Below, in pieces: positions 21,843 to 35,100 of a stretch of DNA of 64,000 nt. The DNA is taken from the NCBI RefSeq assembly GCF_914767665.1, contig NC_059502.1:57270031-57334030 (forward strand), given 5' to 3'. A program made the position numbers and the translations under genes. The stretch comes from Harmonia axyridis. Lineage: Eukaryota > Arthropoda > Insecta > Coleoptera > Coccinellidae. Numbering within the stretch: position 1 is the stretch's first letter; each line of letters begins with the position of its first letter. The notes under the pieces are model-generated. The model did no database searches. It was not told the DNA's origin and saw only the letters and a list, made by a program, of their open reading frames with translations.

Positions 21843-21844
21843 TA

Positions 21845-23064
21845 GAATCAAATTGTCATCAAAAAACGCCCTTGATTGTTGAAAGTGAACGCTTTATAGT
21901 GAAAAGACGATGGAGTCCTTGAAGCTGCATTTCAGTACCAATTTGTATTTTCTTAACTAGTTGAGAGCGCCTATTCGATTTCTTCAATAAAATTGGCAAT
22001 TTTAAATTTCACTACATAGCATGGTATCACTAAAAAAACATTTTGTGTCAAAAATTTTTTCTTGTTTTGTTAACTGAGTTTACGCCCTTGCAATTTGGCG
22101 TTCCGGCCGGCCTCTGATGTTTACAAAGATTATGACATTTTATTCAAAATTAAATTATTATTTACCAAGTACTGAGTACCTACGAATTAAATTATTCACA
22201 AGATAACAACGAGTCGTTTTCGAAATGTTGTCTGAAAACAGAATGAATGGACAAAACGTAAGGAGAAAACCCGATTTGAAAATACAAAAGTCCAATTATC
22301 CCAAGAAATTGAATATTTAATGAGTAATCAAAATTCAAATTATAAAATGTTACAAAGAAATATTCTTTTTGATATAATTATGTAATATTCAATATAAATG
22401 ATAAACTTTTCATCGTAAATTATTGAATTTGAGAACTTAACATTTCAAATGAGTTTCATAATCATTCATCGTTCATTACATATTCTATAGTAAAATTTTA
22501 TCGATAAAATATTTCCAAACATAACCAAGCGGAAGCAATTTTGTGTGGTCAAAATTTTGCATTGAAAACCAGCAAGCAAAAAGTTGCAATTTATATGACA
22601 TGTTGGATTTTGAATGACCAGTGAACAAGATATAGGTATCTATATTTTCCATCAATTGAAATTTTAGAATGCCTTCTTATATTCTTGTATATAATTTTTC
22701 ACTGATCATTCAGGCAGATATGACAATGTTCCCGCAAATTTATCAAATATCACATCCATTTCCACTATGATCATCCGAACACAAAATCGAAGCTCATAAT
22801 TTACAAGAGGTAATTTCACTATTAATAAAATACATTTTGAGATGTAGAACTAGGTACTGGCAACTTCAGCTGCATTATCTGAAGTTCCCATTGATATAGT
22901 TTTTTCAATTTTTCTTCGGCATTTTCTTCATTTTGTACCCCCTTAAAGCATATTGTATAAAACCGTCCAAAACTTCCATTGTAAGGTTGTATCTTCTCAT
23001 GTATAAAATATTGGTTTCGACGCTTGGCAAATATGTTGAATATCAGTCTGATTGCATTTTCTTC
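21845..23064. other. no recognised gene
   Basis: AT-rich; probably 3' flank of the dehydrogenase gene. No clear polyadenylation signal was identified on the minus strand. Confidence 0.45.
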
Positions 23065-23176
23065 TTAGAGGAACACTTTGATTTCTTTTGGTGGATTGGT
23101 ACCTTCAACCAGCCAACTCGTACCGCTAGGAACTTTCTGTATTATTTCTGCTAAAGCCCGCGCTAGGTAATCTGAT
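23065..23176 (-). CDS. dehydrogenase exon 5 (C-terminus)
   Basis: Starts after TTTTTTTCCAG. Reads SDYLARALAEIIQKVPSG, then SWLVEGTNPPKEIKVFL and TAA. The phase matches exon 4, and the SDR C-terminal pattern (xALxxLIxxxPxGxxWLVE) is clear. Confidence 0.88.
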
Positions 23177-26100
23177 CTGGAAAAAAATGGAATAATCAGT
23201 TCACAGCAAAATTTTTATTTTGTTTTGGATGCAATAACGGACACAATCATTTATCGGAATGAGATTAAAAAATCAAAATAATATGTTAAGTGTTAATAGA
23301 TTAGTATGAATTTTTATAGACTATATTATCCTATAAAAATTGAATCACTATCACAACTAAATACACGAATCAAAGTCTCCAAGGTGAAAAAATTCATAAT
23401 AATCTATTTTAACAACGAGTTTTGTGTATATTGACCAAGACCTCAATGTTACAAAATTCTTCAGATCCGAAGAATAATCTCAAATTTCAATTTGAATGAA
23501 ATCTATATGGTAGAATATGATACATCAATTTATACAAATATAAGCATAGGCGTGCCCAAAAGATGATTCAATTCTTCTTGAAGAGTTTCTTTTTTTTGAT
23601 AGACTCAAAATGAGGTTGTGTGAGAGTAGGGTTCGATAGAAATCTGCGGATTATGATCTTCGAGAGATATATACCGGTACCTCTAGATAGATATTCTGCA
23701 GTTACTCAGACCTATTGTAAATACCATAGACTAGCTGGAACTGGAAAATATAGAGCTAGAGCCAATTAATATACTGTTGTGTCTTTACATTTTGGTCCTT
23801 TTGGGAATTTCAAAAATACAGAATTTTCAGGGTTTGTCTGACGTAACTACTAGCTTCTATCTTTGGAGAGGACTTGGGGAGGCAGAGAAAGGTTGGGATA
23901 GAAATTATTGAACATTACTTATAACTGGACGGACCCACTGTAAGTGATATCATATGTCCAGTTATCGCAAATTTTTTTATAAAAAAATAAAAAAAGTATC
24001 TCTTACAAGCATCTCGAAAGAAGCCTCCAACTGGGCTGGATTATAAGGATGACCCATCCGCTGTTTGATCTTATGCTGAAGAATACCTGATGACTTTTTT
24101 CAGTTTATCATGTAAATTGAAAGACGTGGCAATTTGCCATTTCTAGAAGTTTTGATACAAATGAACTCGGAAGAAATGCTAGGTTACCTACGCAGACCAA
24201 AACTCTGAATAAAAAATAAGATGCAATCAAGGTACTTGTTTATAGAGCTCAACGTATATGTGAACTGAAATACTTCATGGAGCAATCGTATCACTCCAAC
24301 AAAGCTTTCTTGTTCAATATTTTCAGCTCGAAAAATGTCTAGTATTAATCTCAAGACGTCAAACAAGAGAGAATAGGGTTTAATATGATTTCTGAGGATG
24401 ACTTGTTTTTCATATCTTCAGTATCTAACTGATAAAATCGGAAAACTTCTTGAAAAATCTTAACATCGCACGAGCAAACCAACCAATAGGAAAACTGGGA
24501 CAACTCTTGATAATACACTGCGCAAAAAAATTAACGCACATTCTGAAAATCTCAATTTTAATGAAAGTCAACTCTTTTATGTTCTCTCGGGAAGGTTTTG
24601 AACGAAACAAGACACATTAAATGGAAGAAAAATTCAGGATTTCACCGAATCTTATGTAAAAGAAGAGAAATAAACAATTTTCAAAATACTGGAATGCTGA
24701 TAATTTAATATTTGGTATTTCCACCCCTTGCGTTAATTACAGCTCGGCAACGACGGTTCATACTCAAAATGAGTGATCTTAAAATGTTCTGATCTAATCC
24801 TTCCCAGATTTCTCTGAGTTGGATTCCTAAGTCATTAAGAGTAGCTGGATGATTTTCTGAACTTCTCAGCCTTCTATTAAGGTTGTCCCAAACCTGCTCG
24901 ATCGGATTGAGATCTGGACTTCTTGCTGGCCATTCCATTCGAGAGACTTCAACCTCTTCAAGGTACTCCTGAACGATGCGCGCACGATGGGGTCTGGCAT
25001 TATCGTCCATAAAAATGAAATTTTCACCAATGTATGGGGCAAATGGCACTACATGCTCTTCAAGAATGTTCCTTATATACCTATCAGCATTCATAGCTCC
25101 ATTATCAACGACCACTAGGTCTGTGCGAGCCGTCAAAGATATCTTTCATGTAGACGTCTGTATACAAGGGAAGGTCGATCACAATGGTAGAGGCAGAATC
25201 TAGACTCATCTGTGAAGAAAACTCTTTCCCTATCAGCCTCTACCCAATGGATATGCTCTCTAGCAAAATCCCAACGCGCCCTTCGATGGGCTGGGGTAAG
25301 AGCTGGGCCTCTTTCCGCGACTCGAGGCCTTTAGTTATATTCTCTGAGGCGATTTCTTATTGTCTGAGTGGTAATTTGCACCCCATGAGTTTGCTCAAGC
25401 TGATTTTGAAGGAGGCGAGCGGTTGCTAACCGTTGTCTCAACGAAGAAACTCTCAAGTAACGTTCTTGAATGGCAGTTGTTACTCCTGGTCTACCCTGTT
25501 CTGGTCTTCGGACATTCATACCTGTCTCCCTGAATCGCTGCAACATTCTAGACACACTTGTATGGGAAACTCCAAACCTTTCTGCAATTTTTGTGTATGT
25601 CCACCCTTCTTCTCGCAAAACTACCGCTTGGGCACATTCCTCTTGGGTCAAATTACGTGTTTCGCATTGCATAGCGATCGAGTGTAGAAAATCAAACGAA
25701 AGGAAAACTATTGATCACTAGAATTGATCGAGAACAACTGATTTCAGAATGGAGCCCATACATTCAAAATCTGATAATCTCCTCTTTTTTTATTCCTGCT
25801 GGGAAAAAAACATCTGTATTGAAGAAAAACGTTGAAAGTGGATGGCATGCATAATTCTAATAAAAATAATAATCATTGAAAACACCTTCAGTTGTAGAAT
25901 AAATTTGAGATTTCCATAATGTGCGTTAATTTTTTTGCGCAGTGTATATAAGGAAAAAATGGATCAGGTTTTCGTGTTATTATGATTCCAAAAGAATCAA
26001 TGGATGTTTATTTCATTTTGAAAAAGAAGGTTTGGCTTTAACGATGTGAAACGATATCAGCCAAACTTTAAGTCTCAAGACCTAAGTCTTTATGATTTTT

Positions 26101-29100
26101 CGTAAACACTACGGGCTATAGCACCAATATTCTCAGTTCTTTTTGAGCAACGCATTCTTTACATCATTACAGTCGAGAAGGTGCTTCACTCGAATGTCCA
26201 TTAGATTTGGAAACTGTGACTGCGAAATTTTCACAATAGTGAATTTCAATAATGTCAATGAGTTGTTGAAACGTGTATCGTTTCATTTTTAGTAGTAGCG
26301 TAGTTTTTACTCATCAAATGTCAAAAGATGAGAGTTTCAAAAGGGTCAGCTGTCCAGATAGCGGAGTATTCAAAATGAAACTTCTAAGCTATTGAAAATG
26401 GAACCTTTTGTTGGAAAACCCTTTATATCAAACTCACTTTGTTGGTGCGATATTGCTTATGTCTTTCTGCCAGGCTTGCTCGTATTCACCACTGATAATC
26501 CTTTTCCTAGGATCTTCTGTTAGTACTGTATCAGAGGGTGGCGCACATATAGCAACAACCTTCACTCCAGTTAGTTTTTCATGATATGAATCGCCATAAG
26601 ATCTGGTCAGGGCCGCTACAGCGTGTTTGGTAGCAGTGAACACAGGTAAGGACACCAAATGGCTAACGCAGCTACTGGAACCCACGTTAACAACCACACC
26701 TCCTGCGCCGCCTCTGTCTTTGCCCATGAATCGATATGCAAGAAGTAGTCCTCGAATTACACCATTCTGAAAGAACAACAATTATATATACAATTAAAAG
26801 TTATGTGAGATTGATATGGAACAAGGAAAAAAATAATGAGATTTAATTCTCAATATTTTTGACATTTTGATTTCATCAAGTTTTGAATTTTATTGATACT
26901 GAATGTAATAAACAAACGATCTCACGTTTCAAATAGGCTTTTTTTTATCTGAAAACACAAGAGCTTTTTCATCGGATAAACTTTTATTTTGTACAAAATC
27001 AAAATTGATTGGGAATTTAAAGCAATAAATAAGACTGTTAAAATAAGGAAAGCACACAGGCGAAATCAGGATCTTCTGAGTGCTTGTTCATTAATGCGCC
27101 ATATGGAACACATATCGGGTGTCCCAAGGTGAGTGGCCTATTAGATTATTATGGAAACTATTGATGGTAAAGATTTCAAATTTTGTGGATAGATATTTGG
27201 CCATGTAAGGTACATTTTTGAAATAATTTCACATTTCCAGTGTTGCCGGATGTACGACAATTTGGCAACAACTTTGTTATTTTGAATGGGACATCCGGTA
27301 TTTCTATTTTTTTTATGATACTCCATAAAATATTGAATCTATTCACTCTTACTTTTCCATCCCTATCTTTGACGGTTTTTGAGTTATTAATTATTTTTCG
27401 AAATTTTAGGTCAAATTGGCGTATTACGAAAATGACTCTAGCTCGCTCAATATTTGAGATTTGAGTCAGAAATTTTGCAAGTCGTTAAATATTGATCTGA
27501 TTTGTGTCACTGCTTTTGAATTATGGTTGTCAATAATACAGGACGGACCAAAAAAAATCATCAATTGCCAAGTTACAAAATTGTAAAAAAGTCTATTTTT
27601 TCAAATTAGACCCCTAGTATATTTTTCAATTTTTGGAATCAGTTCAACACATTCTACAATTCTTCTATTCACTTACACAGACTTTTTTACAATTTTGTGA
27701 CTTGGCAAATGATGATTTTTTTTGGTCCGTCCTGTATTATTGACAACCATAATTCAAAAGCAGTGACACAAATCAGATCAATATTTAACGACTTGCAAAA
27801 TTTCTGACTCAAATCTCAAATATTGAGCGAACTAGAGTCATTTTCGTAATACGCCAATTTGATCTAAAATTTCGAAAAATAATTAATAACTCAAAAACCG
27901 TCAAAGATAGGGATGGAAAAGTAAGAGTGAATAGATTCAATATTTTATGGAGTATCATAAAAAAAATAGAAATACCGGATGTCCCATTCAAAATAACAAA
28001 GTTGTTGCCAAATTGTCGTACATCCGGCAACACTGGAAATGTGAAATTATTTTAAAAATGTACCTTACATGTCCAAATATCTATCCACAAAATTTGAAAT
28101 CTTTACCATCAATAGTTTCCATAATAATCTAATAGGCCACTCACCTTGGGACACCCGATATACCTATATACAATTATGTGCCTCAAAAATTCTTGACTTC
28201 ACGTCCTATTTTTTTAGGTTTATAATTTATTTTTTTTAAAGTAGGATACCGTTTTAGGTATAAGAGAAATCAAATAATGAATACTAAATGAAAACTGATT
28301 AAAAAAGCATTGATGTGATGTCAGCAGTATTAAAACGCTTGTTCGAGTTGAAATATCGAATAGTTTCACAGAGGAAACCAAGCAAAACGATTCATTGGAT
28401 AAATACATAAAAATAATTACAGAGTAAATAAGATAAAAGCGACAAAAAACATAAAGAATAGAAAAACTACAAACAAGGACAGAATCACGAACGAGCTAAT
28501 AAAAACGAATGAACGGCTATCGTAGAAGAATCTACAAAATTGTTCAATATAATACTATGGTACAGAAAAATGAGAAAGCTGATTCCAAAAATGTATCACA
28601 TGTTGATTCCAACTGGTACAGGGTGGACAAAAATAATAAATTGAATCTAAGCGATAATTAAAACATTCACGAATATTAAAATATTTTAGTAATAAACTAT
28701 CATTGAACACCAATAAATTACTAAACAAATAATGACATTTCACAAAAAAGTAGACGACTATGTGTTTTTTAAATTGAGAACAAATAATTTTTTTCACATT
28801 ATGTCTGGTAGACCACAAGTACCAAACATGTTTGGAAACAGCTCATTTTTATTAATTTAAAAATGTAACAAACTACAGGGTGTTACATTCAAACCAATTG
28901 CCGCTATGCAATAAGTTTTTTTGATAGTATTGTTAATTTAACTAATAAAGAATGTTACGCGTTACTTTATGAGCACACACAAAACTGTTGTACTTTTGTC
29001 CACCCTGTACCAATTAGAATCAACATGTAATACATTTTTAGAATGAGCTCAGCTGGAGTAATGGGAAAATTGAGACAAAATGGGGGAGTTCCATTTAAAA

Positions 29101-32100
29101 AAAATTACGGTGACGTCATTACTCGACGGTAGTTCACCCTGTATATATTAGATTATTATTTCAAAATACGGTAAATTAAAATCAAAAATCGACGTGTTTC
29201 AGGATAATTTTTTAAATGGTCTGTTTAGCTAAAAATGAATTTGTTCCATACTTTACGGACACGGTGTATATCTTTCATATTGGCAATTTAGTTAATGTAT
29301 TTATTTCCAATTATTATACTTACCAAATTAACATCAACTTCCAATTCCCATAATCGGTCATTCATGATTGAAGCATTGTTCACCACGATATCAACACCCC
29401 CTAGTTTCGATATGGTTGTTTGAAAAGCCTCTGGAAGAACACATAAAAATTCAATGAAGCAGGAAACATGCACAAGCTACGTTCCCTTTTGGAAACAATT
29501 TGCTCAACTTCGGGAAAATTCGGAACAAATGAGCCGAATTTATATACACTTGGGAACGTAAACTTCAAAGGATATACTTGGATGGTTCGTTCCATATTCA
29601 ACGAAATATCACAATATTTGAACGAGCAGTCCTTTATTGTGTTCAGATCAAAATTCTATTTCGCTTGAAAATACTCTATTGATGCGGGAATATAATTCTT
29701 CATGAAGGAAATTGAAATAGTAGAACATTTCACGCGTAGGAGAAGTGTGACTTTTCATGGTTCTTTTGGGAAAATGAAAGATAAGTCTTGAAAAGTATTT
29801 TCTCATCCAAACGAAATTCATACAAATGATTTTTCACAAATATTTTGAAACTATGTATTGAATAGTTAATAATATGGATCTTCATATCTGGATTCGATTT
29901 TTATTTACAATCAATGTATTAGATGAATGAAAAATGTGGCTACTTATAGACCTTATAGTTGTTATGCAAAAAAAAAACTTTGACCGATAGAAATCATTAT
30001 TTCCATTGATAAAACTTGTTCCAATTAAAGGCTGCATTCTGATAGATATCAAAAACAAATAGTTTTTTGAGAGAAATCAATAGATGTTTATTTCATTGTA
30101 AAGAGGAAGATATGTTATTAAGGATGAAAAACGATAAAAGTCAAATGGGCACTACGGCTACGGCTGTTGGACCATATACTTTATATTTATTTATTTATTT
30201 TATTTAATATATACAATGTTCTACAGGTTTAAACCCAACTATAGAACAAGGAATAAATGAAAAATAAAGTATACACTAATATTACATATACTGAGAAAAA
30301 AAAACGATAACAAAAATTCTCAGTCAGTCAAAATAATGTGATCTTATATTTAAAATGGAACAATTAAAAATATCCAAGTGAGAACTTATAGCATTACAGG
30401 CATCACACATATTATAAAGAGGTGAATACTTCAATGTATTCGTTCGAGGTGTCGGTATATAAAATGTATTTCTAACTCTAGAGGCTGGTCTTGGAATAGC
30501 AAAATTTAGTTTTTCGAGAATGCAAGGATCTTTAATGACACCGTTTATTAGTTTGTGAGTAAATATAACTGAATGACATTCTCGTCGACATTTCAAACTA
30601 TTCATGCAGTGTCTGCTCAAAAGCAGGTTCTGTGGAAAACCGATAGGCGGGTAGACACCATCTGCTCTATGAAATTTTTCATGAGCAATTCGCTCATTTG
30701 ATGCTCTTGTCCTCAATACCTTCAAAAATTTCAGATCAGGAATCGATTGTGGAGCTGTGGCATGAACATCATCTTTTACGTGCAACAAAGAAAAAAGTCT
30801 GAAGGTGCTAAATCCCTTGATCCCGGTGGCCAATTGTGTTAATTTTTTCGAGAATTACCATGGCCAGAAATTTTTTTTTGCAAAATTGAGATTGATCGTG
30901 TCTTGTGTGGCACGTAGCGCCATCTTGTAGAAAATAAACTTCCCTTAATATCTTCCATTGAAGGCTTAAAAAATTATTAATCACAGCTCGGTAGCGCAAT
31001 CCATTCACCGTAACAGTTACACCTGCTTCATGTTCGAATATGTAAGGTCCAAGAACACCACCATCCCAAAAACCACACCAAGCAGTGACACGTTGAGAAT
31101 AGTAAGGCTTTGCAACAATCACTGCTGAATTTTTAGAACCCCAAAGTGAAAATTCTGATCATTAATATAGGGCCTCATCACTGAACTGGTGATCGACCGG
31201 CTGGAGTTTTTGTATTAACTGAACTTTAAAAACGTTAAGACTTAAGTTTTTGATGCATAATACGGTGTAATGAGGTTTATGGAATGCCAAATTCCCAAGA
31301 TCGACAAGGAATCGCCAAACCTGAATTTTTGTCAACACTACGGGCAACAGCACCAATATTCCCTGTTGTTCTTAAGCGACGCACTCGCTTTCGATTCTTC
31401 ACATCGGTAACTTGTTCCAACAGTTTCAAATATTTTGTCGGCCGAGAAGGTGCGAACCGAAAGTGCTTTAGTTTTGCTAACTGTGACTGCAAAATTTCAA
31501 CTATTTGTAGTGAATTTTTATAATTTCAATATGTTGTTGAAGCGTGGATCTATCGTTCAAATTTTAGTAAAGTCGTAGTTTTACCTTGTCGATCTTCAAA
31601 GGACGATGGCTTTAAAAATGAAAATTGCTCAGATAGTGGGAGAGAAGTGCAAAATGAAACTTCTTATTGAAAAACCCTTCATATATGAAAAAAAATACAT
31701 ATATATTGCTGGTTTCAATTTAGGGATTAACTCACCTTCGAATTGAGGATAATCTGTGACATCACATGGACAAAATATAACCCTATCTCTAGCTATTTTT
31801 GATAACTGATGCAGCAATTCTTCTCCTTCATCTGTATTTATATCACAAATAGACACCTGTAAAGAAAAGTTAAACTGTTTTAAATATAGGTATCGTTAGT
31901 AATATAGATATTCGAAATGTTATTAACGAAAATTAATGTAGTGAAGGATTTAATGAAAGTTATTATTACCCTTGAATCTTTTTGTGCAGATTCTACCGGT
32001 TTGGCCTATATGTACTCTATTACATTTTAATTGATATGAGTTTTTGAAAAGGTTGTCTTTCTTAATTTTTTTTCAATAATTGTATTCGATCAAGAAATTC

Positions 32101-35100
32101 CAGTATTTTCCTCTTAGATTCAGCCTTATGTTCGAGTACATCTCTAATTTATTGTCGAAGTTTAATTGATTACGATTTTTTCTGAATTGGGAATAGTTGA
32201 CAAAAAAATATTTAGCAGTTAAGTAGTTTAACTAAGTTAGTGGTATTCATATTTCATAATGAATCACGTAGTAAAGAAATACTGTTTCCGATACCTTGTA
32301 TTTCAATTGTGGCAAGCTGAAATGTATTTGCATATGTGTAATTATTTTCTTTTTTTTTTTTTTTGGCAACCGTCCGGTTAGCATTTTTCCTTTTCCTATA
32401 GGGCTAGGGCAACCAGGTGCACTTATCCATTAATTAGGAAACGGATACGCGCGAGAGCAATCCGTTCCCTGAGTGGTTAACGCACCTTATGAATCTATTA
32501 TCCTAGTCTGAACAGATAACGACCAAATTAAACTGTAGTCTGAATGATAAATTTGTATGGGAAAGTACTGATCAATTTGAGAATTTAAATTACATATTTA
32601 ATTGAATTTTTCAACGGGGTGTTCCTTAATTGGAGGTATGAAGGAAAATGAGAGATTCCTTGAATAATTTAAAGAAAAGTTCTTCAACCAAACGCTTTGT
32701 TTTCAAGATACACCAGTGTGTTTCTTATAGTCACTTTTTGTGATGATAATTCATCGAATCTTTGCCACAGATTGGTTAAATAAGTACTGAAACTTATGAT
32801 TAATTTATTCATCATAACTTACTCGATTTTTTAATAATTTGGATTTTCTTGATGATTATGATAAAATTCTTCGAAATTTTTTCTCGAAATCGGTAGTAGA
32901 TACGTCAAAAATACAAGAAACAAAAAAGTATATTGAAGTTTCTTTTGAAATTTTTCCAAACTAGAAGAGGTCCATCAAAAAAAAATTCTGGTGGAAAGAA
33001 TAGACCACTATTCTACAAAAAATATCACCCTGTAGATTTTTATTGAAAATTAGCATATCACATGAAGAAAACATTGAATTGAATTATCTATGCCTTTTAA
33101 GTTTAAGTTGAAAACCTTGTGAAAGGAAGGTGCTAGGAGAAGTAAACTTGAAAAATTATCAAACTTTAACACCCTGAAAACAAAGCATTTGCGGGTTTAT
33201 GAGACTTTTTTCAATACGAGAAATCTGTCATTTTTCGTACCCCAATTTGAGAACACCCTTTATGTACACATTATAATAGTGAGGAATGTTATTCTTTAAA
33301 ATTGAATATACAAACAACACAGGTGCCAAGTTGGTTTGAATGCCAGCTTCCATTTACATTTACCACTACAGTTTTTTAGTTTTATAGTTTCTTGAAATCA
33401 AATGATACTATAGAAGTTAACGTTATACTATTTATTATTTGTGCATACAATGAACTATTCGTAAAAGAATAAAGAATTGAATTGTATGGCCTATGCATTG
33501 TGAGGAGAAATAACAAACCTAATGATTCAAAGAATTCTAAATGAATAATCAATTATTTGAGTGCTGAATTGTGAAATTAAATAAAAGCACAACAAACATA
33601 TCCCTGATCTCAAGAACAAATGAAAATAATCATCAACACTAATTTAAAAATTACGATTAATAGGTGCATAAACACATATTTTTTGCATGTTGCAGAGGAC
33701 ATAAATGTATGATGTGCTTAAAGTAGATAAAGTAGCATTTTCATAAACATCTTTTCATTACTATACATATATTATTTTAGTTGACATTTTGATTTTTGAA
33801 AGTTTGCATGGTGCATGGCGATAAACTATAGAAAACATCAGCGTTAGTGAATTTCAAAATGTTCTTCATGAAGTTTCTAATGCAGCAACAGTTGCTACAG
33901 CACAATTATTGTCTGAAAATCAAAATCCAGGTAGGAAAACGTATTTGTTCATGAAATGATGGATATGTAGAAATGCGAAAATATTACAGATGATGTAAAA
34001 TTTATCTTACTTGGCGCAAAAACCTGAAAATGTGATTTCTCTACCCCGTGGAGCATGTAGGTACTCTATGTTGTATCATTTTATTGGAGAAAAGAATGTG
34101 AAGAAGTGATGAAGAATATTCGTAAAAAGCAAAGAAATCAGATGTCTTCAGCAGCGAGCAAATCAATAAATTCATTAGGAAAGCAGATGATGCAACATGC
34201 TAAAGGTAGGTACCTTATTCTAACAAAATATTACGATTGCAGGCTCTAAAAGTATTAATTCAATTTGCTTCATTTTCAAGTAGCAACAATTATTGGATTA
34301 GCCGGTGCGTGTAAAAGGAGAGAACCAAAAAAAAAATTAAATGATCTTATAAACGACAAGGAAGATATGTTGCTCATAAAAATACCAGATTCTAAAACTC
34401 ATATCGAGATGATTTTGTTGTGGTTGGACAAGAAATCCTACTCTTGAATAGGCAATATTTATCTTTACGGCCATCCTATCCTCCACACAACAGATTATTC
34501 GTGAATTACAAAAAAATTTTCGATTCAGCCTGTTGTTTTGTGAATCTTGGATCAAAAATCGAAGATTTTTTGAATTAATCCAATACTTTAAATAACACAG
34601 GCCATAGCATTCGGCGAACATCAGTTACGATATTTGCTGATAAGAATGAAAAATTTTGAGTCACGGAAGTTGGAAGAATATAAACACAATTCACTTATAA
34701 AGACCAAAAATAAAAATGCTAAAACCATTCGACAATTATTATATGAAAACAATCAATGTGTAACGGAAACTTCACCTTGTTGTTCTTTCTCCAACGAATA
34801 GTATTTAAATATACTAAGCAATTCAAACAAATCGAATCCTTTCAATATTAGCAATTGCTTGAATTTTTAATATAAATATTAATATGAATGAGAATTAGAA
34901 TGTTTCTGTTAGTACCCATCTTCGAATTTAAATATTTAATACAAATAAGATTTGAAATATTGGAAAATGTGTCTCATTGATTTGTTTTTCCACACTTTTC
35001 CGAAAAAATAGTGTATGCAACACGTCTAAAAACAGATTTTTGGACTGACAGACTTCCTATGGCTCTTCCTAAAATTTTGTCAACTTGTCCAAAAAACAAT

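Noticed and set aside
27240..28033. Two mirrored 74-codon ORFs as a gene pair
   Set aside because: They are the two arms of palindrome P7; no domain, and mirror symmetry explains both.
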